Assembly: GCA_963545265.1 (NCBI GenBank)
Contig: CAUUHY010000002.1
Coordinates: 47,593-111,592, forward strand
Direction: 5' to 3'
DNA: 64,000 nucleotides
From: CAJPPJ01 sp963545265
Lineage (GTDB): Bacteria; Bacillota_I; Bacilli_A; RF39; UBA660
Shown: positions 53,431 through 61,853 of the stretch, piece by piece
Layout: each line of letters opens with the position of its first letter
Position numbering within the stretch: the first letter of the stretch is position 1
Notes under the pieces: model-generated
Told to the model about the DNA's origin: nothing
The model's database searches: none
Seen by the model: the letters and a program-made list of their open reading frames with translations, nothing else
Program-made: the position numbers and the translations under genes

Positions 53431-54455
53431 TATTCGTCTCCTTTCATTCTTTTAAAGTTTCTATTAAATCTAAGGTCATTTATATAAAAATCTCTTACAT
53501 CGTTAATTTGATATCTAAACATTGCTAATCTTTCTAAACCTATACCAAATGCAAATCCTTGAAATTTTTCAGGATCAAAACCACAGTTTTTAAGAACATT
53601 TGGATGAACCATACCAGCTCCTAGAACTTCAATAAACCCAGTGTTTTTACATGTTGAACAACCTTTTCCACCACATTTGAAACATTCTATATCAACTTCA
53701 TAACTTGGTTCTGTAAAAGGGAAAAATGAAGGTCTAAATCTAATTTTACCATTAGTATTAAAGAAATTTTTAACTAAATTTTCTAAAGTGCTCTTTAGAT
53801 TAGTTAAATTAGATTTATAATCTACTACTAAAGCTTCCATTTGATGAAATTCATGAGAATGGGTCATATCATCATCATCTTTTCTATATACTTTACCTGG
53901 ACAAACTAATTTAAATGGTTTCTTTTCTTCCATTGAAGTCATAAATCTTACTTGCATTGCAGAAGTTTGTGTTCTAAGCAATATATCATCATCTATATAA
54001 AATGTATCACTACTACTTCTAGAAGGATGATTTTCTTCTATATTTAAATAAGTAAAATTATTATCTATCTTTTCAACTTCTGGTCCTTTAACAACAATAT
54101 ATCCCATTGATTTAAAAACTTCTTCTAATTCTTCTTGAATCATTAAAAGTGGATGAGCTCCTCCAGTTTTAAATTTTAAACCTGGTAAAGTAAGATCTAT
54201 CTTTTCATTTTCTAATTTTTCTAATTTTTCTTTTTCTTTTATTTCATCTTCTCTTGCTTTATAAATTTCGTTAAAAATTTTTTTAATTTCATTAATTTTT
54301 TGACCTTCTATTTTCTTTTGTTCTATAGTAAGCTCCTTTAATGAAGCCATCATTTCAGTAATACGACCTTTTTTACCAAGATATTCTAATTTTAAATTAT
54401 ATAATTCATTAATATTGGCTACTTTTTTTATTTTTTCTTTTATATCTTCAAGCAT
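53430..54455 (-). CDS. pheS: Phenylalanyl-tRNA synthetase alpha subunit
   Basis: Catalytic class II subunit, 341 residues. It has the N-terminal coiled coil (about 1-85), motif 1 area GGAHPLLMIQEELEEVFKSM, motif 2 FRPSFFPFTEPSYEVDIECF and motif 3 FAFGIGLERLAM. A four-Cys cluster CFKCGGKGCSTCKNTG is also seen. Start at 54455 rather than the longer TTG reading to 54467, because GGAGG lies just upstream. No T-box is visible in its leader. Confidence 0.95.
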   Translation of the reverse strand: MLEDIKEKIKKVANINELYNLKLEYLGKKGRITEMMASLKELTIEQKKIEGQKINEIKKIFNEIYKAREDEIKEKEKLEKLENEKIDLTLPGLKFKTGGAHPLLMIQEELEEVFKSMGYIVVKGPEVEKIDNNFTYLNIEENHPSRSSSDTFYIDDDILLRTQTSAMQVRFMTSMEEKKPFKLVCPGKVYRKDDDDMTHSHEFHQMEALVVDYKSNLTNLKSTLENLVKNFFNTNGKIRFRPSFFPFTEPSYEVDIECFKCGGKGCSTCKNTGFIEVLGAGMVHPNVLKNCGFDPEKFQGFAFGIGLERLAMFRYQINDVRDFYINDLRFNRNFKRMKGDE

Positions 54456-54526
54456 TTTTTCCTCCAAATATACATATTATTATAATATAAAAAGCAAATA
54501 ATATAAAATTTAATTTAACTATATTA

Positions 54527-54567
54527 TCTCTTTTAATAAAAAAAGGAACTAATGTTCCTAAAATAAA
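54527..54567. repeat. 41-bp direct repeat, copy 1 (contains a terminator hairpin)
   Basis: Identical over 41 bases to 55741-55781. It includes an A/T-rich lead TCTCTTTTAATAAAAAAA and the hairpin GGAAC-TAAT-GTTCC. This copy lies downstream of the broken kinase gene and upstream of pheS. Confidence 0.9.
54535..54560 (-). terminator. Terminator hairpin within repeat copy 1
   Basis: GGAAC (54545-54549) pairs with GTTCC (54554-54558), followed on the minus strand by T7. It would end the Nudix-region transcript. Confidence 0.65.
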
Positions 54568-54573
54568 TACTAT

Positions 54574-54917
54574 TTAAATTATCTTTTCTTTTACTTCATG
54601 TAATTTTTGATTTTCTTCATTTCCGTGCCAATAATAATTAGATACAAAATGTCTATCATATATTATATTTTCATTACTACATCTTGTACCATATAATAGT
54701 CCTATTCCATAAAACATAGTTAATATTGCTTTATCTTCTATTTCATACAATCTCCATTCTAAATTTTTAATTTGTTTTTCACTTAAATTTAATCCCTCAT
54801 ATATAAATTTAAATGGTTTATTTATATATTTATATCCTAATTTTTATGCCAACGTTTTAGCAATTGTAGTTTTACCAGCCCCATCCATTCCTCAATAGCA
54901 ATTTTAATTTTCTTCAT
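54574..54917 (-). pseudogene. Thymidylate-kinase-like P-loop kinase, broken
   Basis: Starting at the ATG at 54917 the minus strand reads MKKIKIAIE, then a lost base shifts the frame; the next frame continues GMDGAGKTTIAKTLA (a clean TMP-kinase-type Walker A), a TAA stop, then KLGYKYINKPFKFIYEGLNL, and NENIIYDRHFVSNYYWHGNE with the DRH motif, ending at 54574. One frameshift, one nonsense codon and loss of the C-terminal LID region make it non-functional. It fills the gene-free stretch between pheS and the Nudix gene. Confidence 0.75.
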
Positions 54918-54933
54918 TTAGTAAAATAGTTTT

Positions 54934-55401
54934 TTAATAAAAATGTAAATCCCATCTTTCGTTTTCATTTTCATTTTCATTATCAATATAAATCATTTCA
55001 TTAACTTTATCATCATTAAATACTTTTAAAAGTTTTTCAAAATCATCTGCTAACTTTTTATTTTTCAACTCCTCTTCATTAATCCAATAAACTTTTCCCT
55101 CAGGTGTTTCAGATAGTAATTTTCCTTCATAATCATCTGATATAAAGAAAATAATTAAATTTCTTTCATTTGTCTTTTTATCATACCAATCTTTAATACC
55201 ACATATTTTTATTTTGTTTAATTTTAAACCTGTTTCTTCTAATATTTCTCTTTTTACTGATAAAACTATACTTTCACCAGGTTTAACCTTTCCACCTGGA
55301 AAGGCAATTCCTTGCCAACTTTTTACTCTTTCTTGAACCAATACTTTTCCAGTCTGATTATTAACAATTTTACACATATTCATTAATTTTATAGATTCCA
55401 T
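54934..55401 (-). CDS. Nudix hydrolase (MutT-like)
   Basis: A 155-residue Nudix pyrophosphohydrolase. The Nudix box is complete: GGKVKPGESIVLSVKREILE then ETGL (about 37-60). VNNQTGKVLVQERVKSWQGI at the N-terminus resembles 8-oxo-dGTP-type enzymes. The C-terminus ends in a NENENENE run coded by a six-base tandem repeat. The substrate is unknown. AAGGAG before ATG. It lies within a patch bounded by the 41-bp direct repeats and next to a broken nucleotide kinase, suggesting a nucleotide-metabolism pair that has decayed. Confidence 0.88.
   Translation of the reverse strand: MESIKLMNMCKIVNNQTGKVLVQERVKSWQGIAFPGGKVKPGESIVLSVKREILEETGLKLNKIKICGIKDWYDKKTNERNLIIFFISDDYEGKLLSETPEGKVYWINEEELKNKKLADDFEKLLKVFNDDKVNEMIYIDNENENENERWDLHFY
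54956..54983. repeat. Six-base microsatellite in the Nudix gene
   Basis: Four near-perfect tandem TTTTCA-type units on the plus strand (about 54956-54983) encode the Asn-Glu repeat near the Nudix C-terminus. Slippage would change the tail length by two residues without losing frame. Confidence 0.7.
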
Positions 55402-55564
55402 ATTTTCTCCTTTACTAAAAAAATTAATTTAAAAGCTTATTTCTTTTAACGCAAATATTTTCTCATATAATTATTAAATATGTTAACAAATTAAAAAATA
55501 AAGTCAATATAATATAAGCTATATACTTGGAACGTATAAAAAAGACACATACTGTTTTTGATTT

Positions 55565-55745
55565 AAAGTTAATCTATCATTTGCTTTATTGAATCTATAA
55601 GTAATAACACTTTCTTTATCAATTACATCATCAGTAATTAATTGACTTCATTCATATTTTTTAATAGAGTATCTCTTTTATATATTTTAAATTTATAATT
55701 ATTAATACCTAAAAACGTTACATCTATAACTACAAATTTTTCTCT
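55565..55745 (-). pseudogene. Broken copy of the 3' part of the 274-residue exported protein gene
   Basis: The minus strand reads FVVIDVTFLGINNYKFKIY (identical to the gene at 56659-57483), lacks the next three residues, continues KRDTLLK, then loses frame; ITYRFNKAND-like sequence follows where the intact gene has ITYKFNKINN. About 180 bases align to 56690-56870. No start is present. The stretch 55402-55804 contains only this fragment, the second 41-bp repeat and A/T-rich spacer. Confidence 0.8.
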
Positions 55746-55781
55746 TTTAATAAAAAAAGGAACTAATGTTCCTAAAATAAA
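55741..55781. repeat. 41-bp direct repeat, copy 2 (contains a terminator hairpin)
   Basis: Identical to 54527-54567. It begins at the edge of the broken gene fragment and includes GGAAC-TAAT-GTTCC with T7, placed after the GreA-type gene, which it probably terminates. Confidence 0.9.
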
Positions 55782-55804
55782 ATCTTTATTTATATTTGAT
55801 AAAT

Positions 55805-56338
55805 TTAATCTTTTTTCTTTTGTTTTGCTTTTTCTCTTAAAATTTCTTCTACTTTTACAACAAATGTATTACTTCCAACTTGATATGTAACTACATCTCC
55901 ACATTTTTTACCATATATTGCTTGTCCAATAGGACTTGATAAACTAATTGATCTATATTCCTCTTCTTCATTTTCTAAATCTTTATATGCAACTAACTTA
56001 ATTTTTTCTACTTCCTGTTCTTCATCTTCTATAAATAAAGTTAATTCGACACAATCATTAAGATTAATATGATCTACTTTTTTATCTGTTTCCTCTACTA
56101 TTACAACATTGTTTAATGCAGCTTGTCTCTTTTTAAGTTGGCAAATAAGCATTACTTCAATTCTTTCTGTTTCTTCGAAATCAAAATTATCTGCTAAAGA
56201 ATTACTTGCAGTTGTAGAAAAAGCTTCATACTTTGATGCTCTTACTTTTAAAATTTCTTTTTCGATATTTTTCATTTCTTCTAAATATCTATCATAACCC
56301 TCTTTATCTAAATATAAAGTATTTTTATTTTCTCCCAT
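55805..56338 (-). CDS. greA: GreA/GreB-family transcription elongation factor, divergent
   Basis: Rescues backtracked RNA polymerase by stimulating transcript cleavage. The 177-residue protein has the N-terminal coiled coil (about 8-85) and the C-terminal FKBP-like domain with ISLSSPIGQAIYGKKCGDVV (about 128-147), typical of the family. The coiled-coil tip reads SNSLADNFDFEETERI where GreA has GDLSENAEY, so the acidic pair is kept in altered form. About 20 residues longer than usual. Very strong ribosome site (AGGAGG). GreA is the best name; a Gre-like regulator is possible. Confidence 0.78.
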   Translation of the reverse strand: MGENKNTLYLDKEGYDRYLEEMKNIEKEILKVRASKYEAFSTTASNSLADNFDFEETERIEVMLICQLKKRQAALNNVVIVEETDKKVDHINLNDCVELTLFIEDEEQEVEKIKLVAYKDLENEEEEYRSISLSSPIGQAIYGKKCGDVVTYQVGSNTFVVKVEEILREKAKQKKKD

Positions 56339-56396
56339 AAAAAAACCTCCTGGTAAGGAGATATTATATATTATAAAATACTTTATTACAAGTATT

Positions 56397-56552
56397 TTAT
56401 ATTTTCTTTGTTTTTACTTTTGTATTTTCTTCGTTAAAATATGTTGATTCTTTTTCTTTTTTTAATTCTTTTATTAAATCCTTTAAATATTTTTCTCTTT
56501 CTTGTGGATTCATACTTTCCATATTTTTAACCATTTCACTAAATCTTATCAT
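56397..56552 (-). CDS. Small 51-residue helical protein
   Basis: A likely real small protein. It reads MIRFSEMVKNMESMNPQERE, a Pro-Gln-Glu capped amphipathic helix LKDLIKELKKEKE, and a basic tail KVKTKK. A GGGGG ribosome site stands five bases before the ATG at 56552, which is preferred to a longer reading. No family is known to me. It sits alone between the GreA-type gene and the exported protein gene. Confidence 0.5.
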   Translation of the reverse strand: MIRFSEMVKNMESMNPQEREKYLKDLIKELKKEKESTYFNEENTKVKTKKI

Positions 56553-56633
56553 AATTACCCCCATAAATTTGACATATAATAACATATTGTTTTAAAAAAA
56601 GCAAGTTTTATATAATTCATTCAATTATTAACA

Positions 56634-56664
56634 AAAAATAACAATGCTTAAAGCATTGTTATTT
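56634..56664 (-). terminator. Terminator after the exported protein gene (frr operon)
   Basis: ATAACAATGCTT (56638-56649) pairs perfectly with AAGCATTGTTAT (56651-56662); minus-strand T6 follows. Confidence 0.85.
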
Positions 56665-57483
56665 TATTATACTTTCTTTAAAATACCACTTATTATTTAT
56701 TTTATTAAATTTATAAGTAATAGTACTTCCACTATCAATTACATCATCAGTAATTAATTGACTTCCTTCATATTCTTTTAATAAAGTATCTCTTTTATAA
56801 TTTTTATATATTTTAAATTTATAATTATTAATACCTAAAAATGTTACATCTATAACTACAAACTTTTCTTTTAATATAATTTCTTCTTTATTATTAACAC
56901 TTTTATATCCACCTGTAAGATACTTTGCTACTACTTCATTAAATTTACTTTTTACTTGATTACTTTCTTCATAAATAGCTTTAAACAAATAATTATCACC
57001 TTCATATATTATATCTAGATATACTCCAAGTCTATCTAAATAAATATTTTTAAAACTTCTTTTGGGATAATCTTTTATATTAAAAACACTTTTTATTTTA
57101 TCTTGAATTAATGGAGACGGTATCTTAGTAGATAATTGTTTTCTATCAAAATCGTCTTTTATACCTAAATCATCTTTTGTTACAAAAGATAAAATACAAT
57201 AAAACTTTTGATCTAAAGAAATTGTATCTAAAGTATAATTATCTTTATATAGATAATTATTATAATTTTCTTTATTTATATTATTTTCACCATAATTACA
57301 ATGTTTTAAATTAGATAATGTTATATTATATACTTCATCATTTTCAATTATTTGTCTTATTTTTACAGTATTAATTTTTGGTCTTAACTCTTTTTTAGGT
57401 TTTTTAGTAAAAGAAACATACACTGTTAAACTTAATAAAACTACTGCTAAAAATATTATAAATTTATTAAAATTATTTTTCAT
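56659..57483 (-). CDS. Exported protein with N-terminal anchor, unknown function
   Basis: A 274-residue protein. A hydrophobic helix (IIFLAVVLLSLTVYVSF, about 8-24) exports or anchors it, and the rest is predicted outside, with two Cys (LKHCNYG and KFYCILS) and a beta-rich C-terminal domain (KEKFVVIDVTFLGINNYKFK, about 205-224; VIDSGSTITYKFNKINNKWY near the end). The C-terminal part looks like a small NTF2- or cystatin-like sheet. It follows frr directly. A decayed copy of its 3' part lies 1 kb away at 55565-55745. Confidence 0.65.
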   Translation of the reverse strand: MKNNFNKFIIFLAVVLLSLTVYVSFTKKPKKELRPKINTVKIRQIIENDEVYNITLSNLKHCNYGENNINKENYNNYLYKDNYTLDTISLDQKFYCILSFVTKDDLGIKDDFDRKQLSTKIPSPLIQDKIKSVFNIKDYPKRSFKNIYLDRLGVYLDIIYEGDNYLFKAIYEESNQVKSKFNEVVAKYLTGGYKSVNNKEEIILKEKFVVIDVTFLGINNYKFKIYKNYKRDTLLKEYEGSQLITDDVIDSGSTITYKFNKINNKWYFKESIIK

Positions 57484-57484
57484 A

Positions 57485-58021
57485 TTACACTTCTAATAAT
57501 TCTTTTTCTTTAGTTTGAGTTTCTTTATCTATTAAATGGTTATATTCGTTTATCTTTTCTTGAACCTCTTTTTCTATTCTTTTAACTTCGTCTTCTCTTT
57601 CTTCTTCTATAGAATTTAAAATATCTTTTCTAATATTTCTTACTGCTATTTTAGCCTCTTCTGCAATAGCTTTAGCTTCTTTAACTAATTCTTTTCTTCT
57701 ATCCATTGTAAGTTGTGGCATATTAATTCTAATAACTTCTCCATCGTTATTTGGAGTAAGATTAATATTAGCTTCAAATATTGCTTTTTCTATTAAAGAA
57801 AGCGTAGTTTTATCAAATGGTTTAATTTGTAATTGTCTGGCTTCTGGAACAGAAATAATTGCTAATTGTTTTAATGGTGTAGGAGTTGAATAATAAATCA
57901 CTTCTACTTTGTCTAATATTTTAGGATTAGCACGTCCTGTTTGAATATTAGTAAATCTTTCTTCCATTACTTTTATTGAAGTTTTTAACCTATCTTCAAG
58001 GTCTTTTAAAATTTCATTCAT
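57485..58021 (-). CDS. frr: Ribosome recycling factor
   Basis: Splits post-termination ribosomes with EF-G. The 178-residue protein has the usual RRF length and landmarks: FTNIQTGRANPKILDKVEV (about 26-44), PLKQLAIISVPEARQLQIKP, NDGEVIRINMPQLTMDRRKE and VRNIRKDI. Start at 58021 follows GGTAGGTGAT. It lies between the PBP gene and the exported protein gene; pyrH-tsf, its common partners, are not present. Confidence 0.95.
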   Translation of the reverse strand: MNEILKDLEDRLKTSIKVMEERFTNIQTGRANPKILDKVEVIYYSTPTPLKQLAIISVPEARQLQIKPFDKTTLSLIEKAIFEANINLTPNNDGEVIRINMPQLTMDRRKELVKEAKAIAEEAKIAVRNIRKDILNSIEEEREDEVKRIEKEVQEKINEYNHLIDKETQTKEKELLEV

Positions 58022-58069
58022 ATTTATCACCTACCTAAATTATATAAAAACTTAATGTTTTATTCAAGA

Positions 58070-60190
58070 CTATGAGACTAGCGGTTCAAAATTAACGATT
58101 AATTTATTATCTTTCATACTACTAGATTTATAATATCCATTTCCTAAAAGTTCATATTTTATATGTAACATATTAAGTATTATTTCCACTTCTCTTAAAG
58201 ATAAATTTTTTAAATCTGGAAGTTCTATATTACTATCACTTGTTTTTAATATTATTAAATCTTTTTTAGTTACTTCATAATTGCTATTTGGATAATATTC
58301 TACTATTTTTTTACCACTTCCCAGTATCATGTATCTTAATTTATTAGTTTTTAAATATTCTTCTACTTCTTCTTTTTCTTTATTATAAAAATTAGGAATT
58401 ACAAATGTTTCTTGTTCATTAACATTTTCTTTATAATTCATATATTCACTTATATTTTTAGTGACATCTTTTACTATATTAGATATATATGTAGAATTAA
58501 TTCCTGGCCCTCTACTTGCTATATATACTAGTATTTCCGGATTTTTTTTAGGAAACATACCTGCAAACGATTTAATATATGTATCGTTAAAATATCCATT
58601 TTTTCCATTATATATCTGTGCTGTTCCTGTTTTACCTATTAAAGAGTATTCTGGATAATAAAATCCTCTACCTGCCGACTCTCCTGGTGGAGAAGAAACT
58701 ACTTTATCCATAAGTTCTCTCATTTTTTCAGCATCTTCTTTATCCATTACTTTTCTTAATACTTCTTTTTTTCCTGTAAACACATTAGTTTTCGTATTAG
58801 GATCATAGATATTTTTTATAATATATGGTTTTAATAAATAACCATTATTTGCTACTGAAGTTAACGCTTGAATTTGCTGAATTGGAGTTGTCGTAACGTT
58901 TTGACCAAAAGATGCATTAAGTATTTCTGTTTCATATTTAAAATTAAGTTTACCACTAGCTTCATTTGCAAGTCTTATACCTGTTTTAGAACCAAATCCA
59001 AAGTCTTTAAAAGACTGTCTTAACTCTTCTCCACTAATTCCTTTTTTTAGTAAACTAATAACAGAAGTATTAGCAGACAAAGCATAACCTTTATCATAAC
59101 TTATATAACCCCATCCTTCTTTTTTCCAATCACTTATCTTAGTTTCATCTTTTGTAATATAACTACCACTTAAAAATGTATCACTACCATTATATATACC
59201 TTTTTTTATAGCTGTTAAAAAAGTATAAGTTTTCATAGTAGAACCAGGTTCGAATGGATAAGAGATATTATAATCTAAATAATTAGTTATATTTCTTTTA
59301 TTTGGATCAAAAGATGGATACTGACTCATAGCAAGTATCTCTCCAGTTTTAGCATTTGCAACTATCATAGATAACCATTCAAACTGAGCATTATTTTTAT
59401 TTTTTTCTTGAAGTATTGCTTGATCTACAAATAACTGAATAGTTGAATCTATTGTTAACTGAATATCTTTTCCTCTTTTAGCAGGAACATTTATTTCTTT
59501 AGTATTAGGTATCTTATAACCTTTTCTATCTTTTTGATATTCTGTATATCCATCACTTCCACTTAGTTCTTCATTATAGTATTTTTCAATACCAAGTTCT
59601 CCAACTAAAATCTTAGCTGATCCTCCACTTTTACTATCTACTTCCTTTGCGTATCCAATTGTATAAGATAAGAAATCACCATAAGGATAATATCTAGTTT
59701 CTTTTTCCTCAAATTCAATACCAGGTATATTTAAAGATAAAATTTGATCTTTTTTTATTTCAGTTAAATTTCTACCGTTAATACCAAGCTCTGTTACATA
59801 TTTATCTTTATTTAAGTACGTTAGTATTTCTTCTTTAGTCATATTAAGTATAGGAGAAAGTTTTTCAGCAGCTAGTTCTTTGTCAACTATATACATTGGT
59901 TTATTGATATCTTTACTCCTGTTTTTTGCTTTATCTAAATAACACAAAATATTATAAGTAGTTATATTTTGCGCTATAACATCTCCATTTCTGTCTATTA
60001 TTGATCCACGACTTGCTGTAATAAAGTTTTTTTGAGTTGTTCTTTGCTTAGCAAATTCTTGCAAATTAATACCATCTACTTTGCTAGATAAGCTTATTGA
60101 TATCAAATGTATAGTTAAAAGAAAAAAAAGAATAAGTCCACCTATCCAATAAATATTATGGAAAATAATTGAATTTGTTCTTTTTTTCAC
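58070..60190 (-). CDS. pbpB: Division-type class B penicillin-binding protein with PASTA domains
   Basis: Transpeptidase that cross-links septal peptidoglycan; 706 residues. One N-terminal membrane helix (about 13-33), the dimerisation domain with SRGSIIDRNGDVIAQN, and the transpeptidase with the active-site Ser in EPGSTMKTYTF (SxxK), SANTS (SxN) and GKTGTAQIY (KTG). Two C-terminal PASTA repeats (about 590-700, FVIPNFYNKEKEEVEEYL and LPDLKNLSLREVEIILNMLH). It starts with GTG after AGGTGAT. In the dcw cluster after ftsL; functionally FtsI/PBP2B. Confidence 0.93.
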   Translation of the reverse strand: MKKRTNSIIFHNIYWIGGLILFFLLTIHLISISLSSKVDGINLQEFAKQRTTQKNFITASRGSIIDRNGDVIAQNITTYNILCYLDKAKNRSKDINKPMYIVDKELAAEKLSPILNMTKEEILTYLNKDKYVTELGINGRNLTEIKKDQILSLNIPGIEFEEKETRYYPYGDFLSYTIGYAKEVDSKSGGSAKILVGELGIEKYYNEELSGSDGYTEYQKDRKGYKIPNTKEINVPAKRGKDIQLTIDSTIQLFVDQAILQEKNKNNAQFEWLSMIVANAKTGEILAMSQYPSFDPNKRNITNYLDYNISYPFEPGSTMKTYTFLTAIKKGIYNGSDTFLSGSYITKDETKISDWKKEGWGYISYDKGYALSANTSVISLLKKGISGEELRQSFKDFGFGSKTGIRLANEASGKLNFKYETEILNASFGQNVTTTPIQQIQALTSVANNGYLLKPYIIKNIYDPNTKTNVFTGKKEVLRKVMDKEDAEKMRELMDKVVSSPPGESAGRGFYYPEYSLIGKTGTAQIYNGKNGYFNDTYIKSFAGMFPKKNPEILVYIASRGPGINSTYISNIVKDVTKNISEYMNYKENVNEQETFVIPNFYNKEKEEVEEYLKTNKLRYMILGSGKKIVEYYPNSNYEVTKKDLIILKTSDSNIELPDLKNLSLREVEIILNMLHIKYELLGNGYYKSSSMKDNKLIVNFEPLVS

Positions 60191-60194
60191 TTTA

Positions 60195-60497
60195 TCACCT
60201 ACTACTTGATATTCTTATAATATTACTATTATTGTATTTTAATCCTTTATTGATTGCAACTTGTTTCATTTCCTTTAATGATGCAAGTTCATCTATTTTC
60301 ATCTCTAAACTGTCATTTTTCTTTTTTTGTTTATTAAGTTCTATTTTTTTCTTTTCAAGTTCTAAGTTAATCTTAGCTAAAGATGCTTGAGAAAACACTA
60401 CTAAAAAAGGAGATATTAATATAAATATTATTCCTACTACAGTAATAAATCTATAAATTTTTTCAAATTTATTATATTTCCTTTTTAGTTTTCTCAC
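60195..60497 (-). CDS. ftsL: FtsL-type cell division protein
   Basis: A 100-residue bitopic protein: basic cytosolic start (RKLKRKYNKFEKIYR), one helix VVGIIFILISPFLVVFSQAS (about 18-37), then a leucine-zipper-like outside coiled coil (KINLELEKKKIELNKQKKKN). This is the FtsL plan; sequence is poorly conserved in the family, so position between rsmH and the PBP gene carries the assignment. The start is GTG and lies within the end of rsmH. Confidence 0.8.
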   Translation of the reverse strand: MRKLKRKYNKFEKIYRFITVVGIIFILISPFLVVFSQASLAKINLELEKKKIELNKQKKKNDSLEMKIDELASLKEMKQVAINKGLKYNNSNIIRISSSR

Positions 60498-61419
60498 TAA
60501 TATGCACCCTTTCTATTACTCTTAATATTGCACTTCTAGACCTGTTATTTTCTTCTAATTCTTTTTTACTTGGCATTATTCTTTTTATCTTTTTAAATTC
60601 TGGTATAAAACTTGCTGATATAAAAGGATCACCTTTTGTTATTAAATCTTCTTTACTAACTTCATTAAATAGTTTTTTAACTATCATGTCTTCTTTAGTT
60701 TGGAAAGTTATAACACAAAGTCTTCCTCCAACATTAAGTAAATCCAGTGCATCATTAAGTGCTATTTTAAGTACTTCCAATTCATTATTAACTTCTACTC
60801 TTAAAGCTTGAAATGTTTTTCTAGCTGGATGCTTTTTATTTCTAACCTTTTGAGGTACTGAATTTTTTATTATCTCGGCAAGTTCTAAAGTTGTATTTAT
60901 TTCTTTCTTTTCGCGATATTTAATTATATTATTTACAATTGGTAATCTGAATTTTTCATCTGAATATTCTTTTAATATTCTAAGTAGTTCTTCTTTAGAA
61001 TAGGTATTAACTATATCTTTAGCTGTTAGAGCAGTTCTTCTATCCATTCTCATATCTAAAACCGCATCTTCATGATAGTTAAAACCTCTATTTATATCAT
61101 CCATTTGCATAGATGAAGTACCAAGGTCAAAAAGTATGGCATCTACTTTTTCATAACCTAACTTTCTGACCTTATCTTTCATTTCTGCAAAATTACTGTT
61201 TACTACAGAAAAATTATTTCCAATCTTAGATAAAGTTTCGATAGATTTTTCTATCTCATCTTTATCTTGATCAAAAGCAATCAAAAACCCCTTTTTAATT
61301 TGCTTTAATATGAAGCTAGAGTGTCCCGCTGCCCCAAGCGTAGCATCTATTACAACGCTATTTTCTTTAAGAGATAAATTCTCTACTGTTTCATTTAACA
61401 TCACCGGATAATGTCTCAT
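60472..61419 (-). CDS. rsmH: 16S rRNA m4C1402 methyltransferase
   Basis: N4-methylates C1402 in the decoding centre; 315 residues. Signatures: HYPVMLNETVENL at the start, VVIDATLGAAGHSSFILKQI (SAM loop), ILFDLGTSSMQMDDINRGFN, DMRMDRRTALTAKDIVNTYS, HPARKTFQALRVEVNNELEV and RLCVITFQTKED. Overlaps mraZ (29 bases) and ftsL (26 bases): tightly packed cluster. Confidence 0.95.
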   Translation of the reverse strand: MRHYPVMLNETVENLSLKENSVVIDATLGAAGHSSFILKQIKKGFLIAFDQDKDEIEKSIETLSKIGNNFSVVNSNFAEMKDKVRKLGYEKVDAILFDLGTSSMQMDDINRGFNYHEDAVLDMRMDRRTALTAKDIVNTYSKEELLRILKEYSDEKFRLPIVNNIIKYREKKEINTTLELAEIIKNSVPQKVRNKKHPARKTFQALRVEVNNELEVLKIALNDALDLLNVGGRLCVITFQTKEDMIVKKLFNEVSKEDLITKGDPFISASFIPEFKKIKRIMPSKKELEENNRSRSAILRVIERVHISEKTKKEI

Positions 61420-61849
61420 TTTTATCTCCTAAATATATATTTTCAGCTATATCTGACATTTTATCTTTTGTAGAATTATAGAAAGCATTCCAATTTTCTA
61501 ATGACCATATTTCTAAATGGTCTCCTAAACCAATAATTACACACTCTTTAGTAAGATTAGCATAGGATAAAAGAATTGAGGTTATATTAATTCTACCTTG
61601 TTTGTCAAATTCACTAGCAGTAGCTCCAGATAGGAAAAAACGTTGGAAATTTCTAGAATCTTGTTTAGTAAAAGGAAGAGCATATATATTTTGAGCCATT
61701 TTTTCGAATACTTTAGAAGTATATACTAATAAAGTATTTTCAAACCCTCTAGTAATTACTATATCTTCACCAAGTTCATCTCTAAACTTAGAAGGTAAAG
61801 TAAGTCTTCCTTTATTATCTAAATTGTGATGATATTCACCAATTAGCAT
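61391..61849 (-). CDS. mraZ: MraZ transcriptional regulator
   Basis: DNA-binding regulator of the division and cell-wall cluster; 152 residues with two AbrB-like repeats: GEYHHNLDNKGRLTLPSKFR (about 3-22) and FDKQGRINITSILLSYANL (about 80-98), each with the DxxGR core. GGGGGAT precedes ATG. Its own target, three 10-base direct repeats, lies just upstream, so it very likely regulates itself and rsmH-ftsL-pbpB. Confidence 0.95.
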   Translation of the reverse strand: MLIGEYHHNLDNKGRLTLPSKFRDELGEDIVITRGFENTLLVYTSKVFEKMAQNIYALPFTKQDSRNFQRFFLSGATASEFDKQGRINITSILLSYANLTKECVIIGLGDHLEIWSLENWNAFYNSTKDKMSDIAENIYLGDKNETLSGDVK

Positions 61850-61853
61850 TCTT

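Noticed and set aside
54456..54526. T-box or other leader regulation for pheST
   Set aside because: The short leader has a TATAAT and GGAGG but no TGGNACCGCG core or attenuator.
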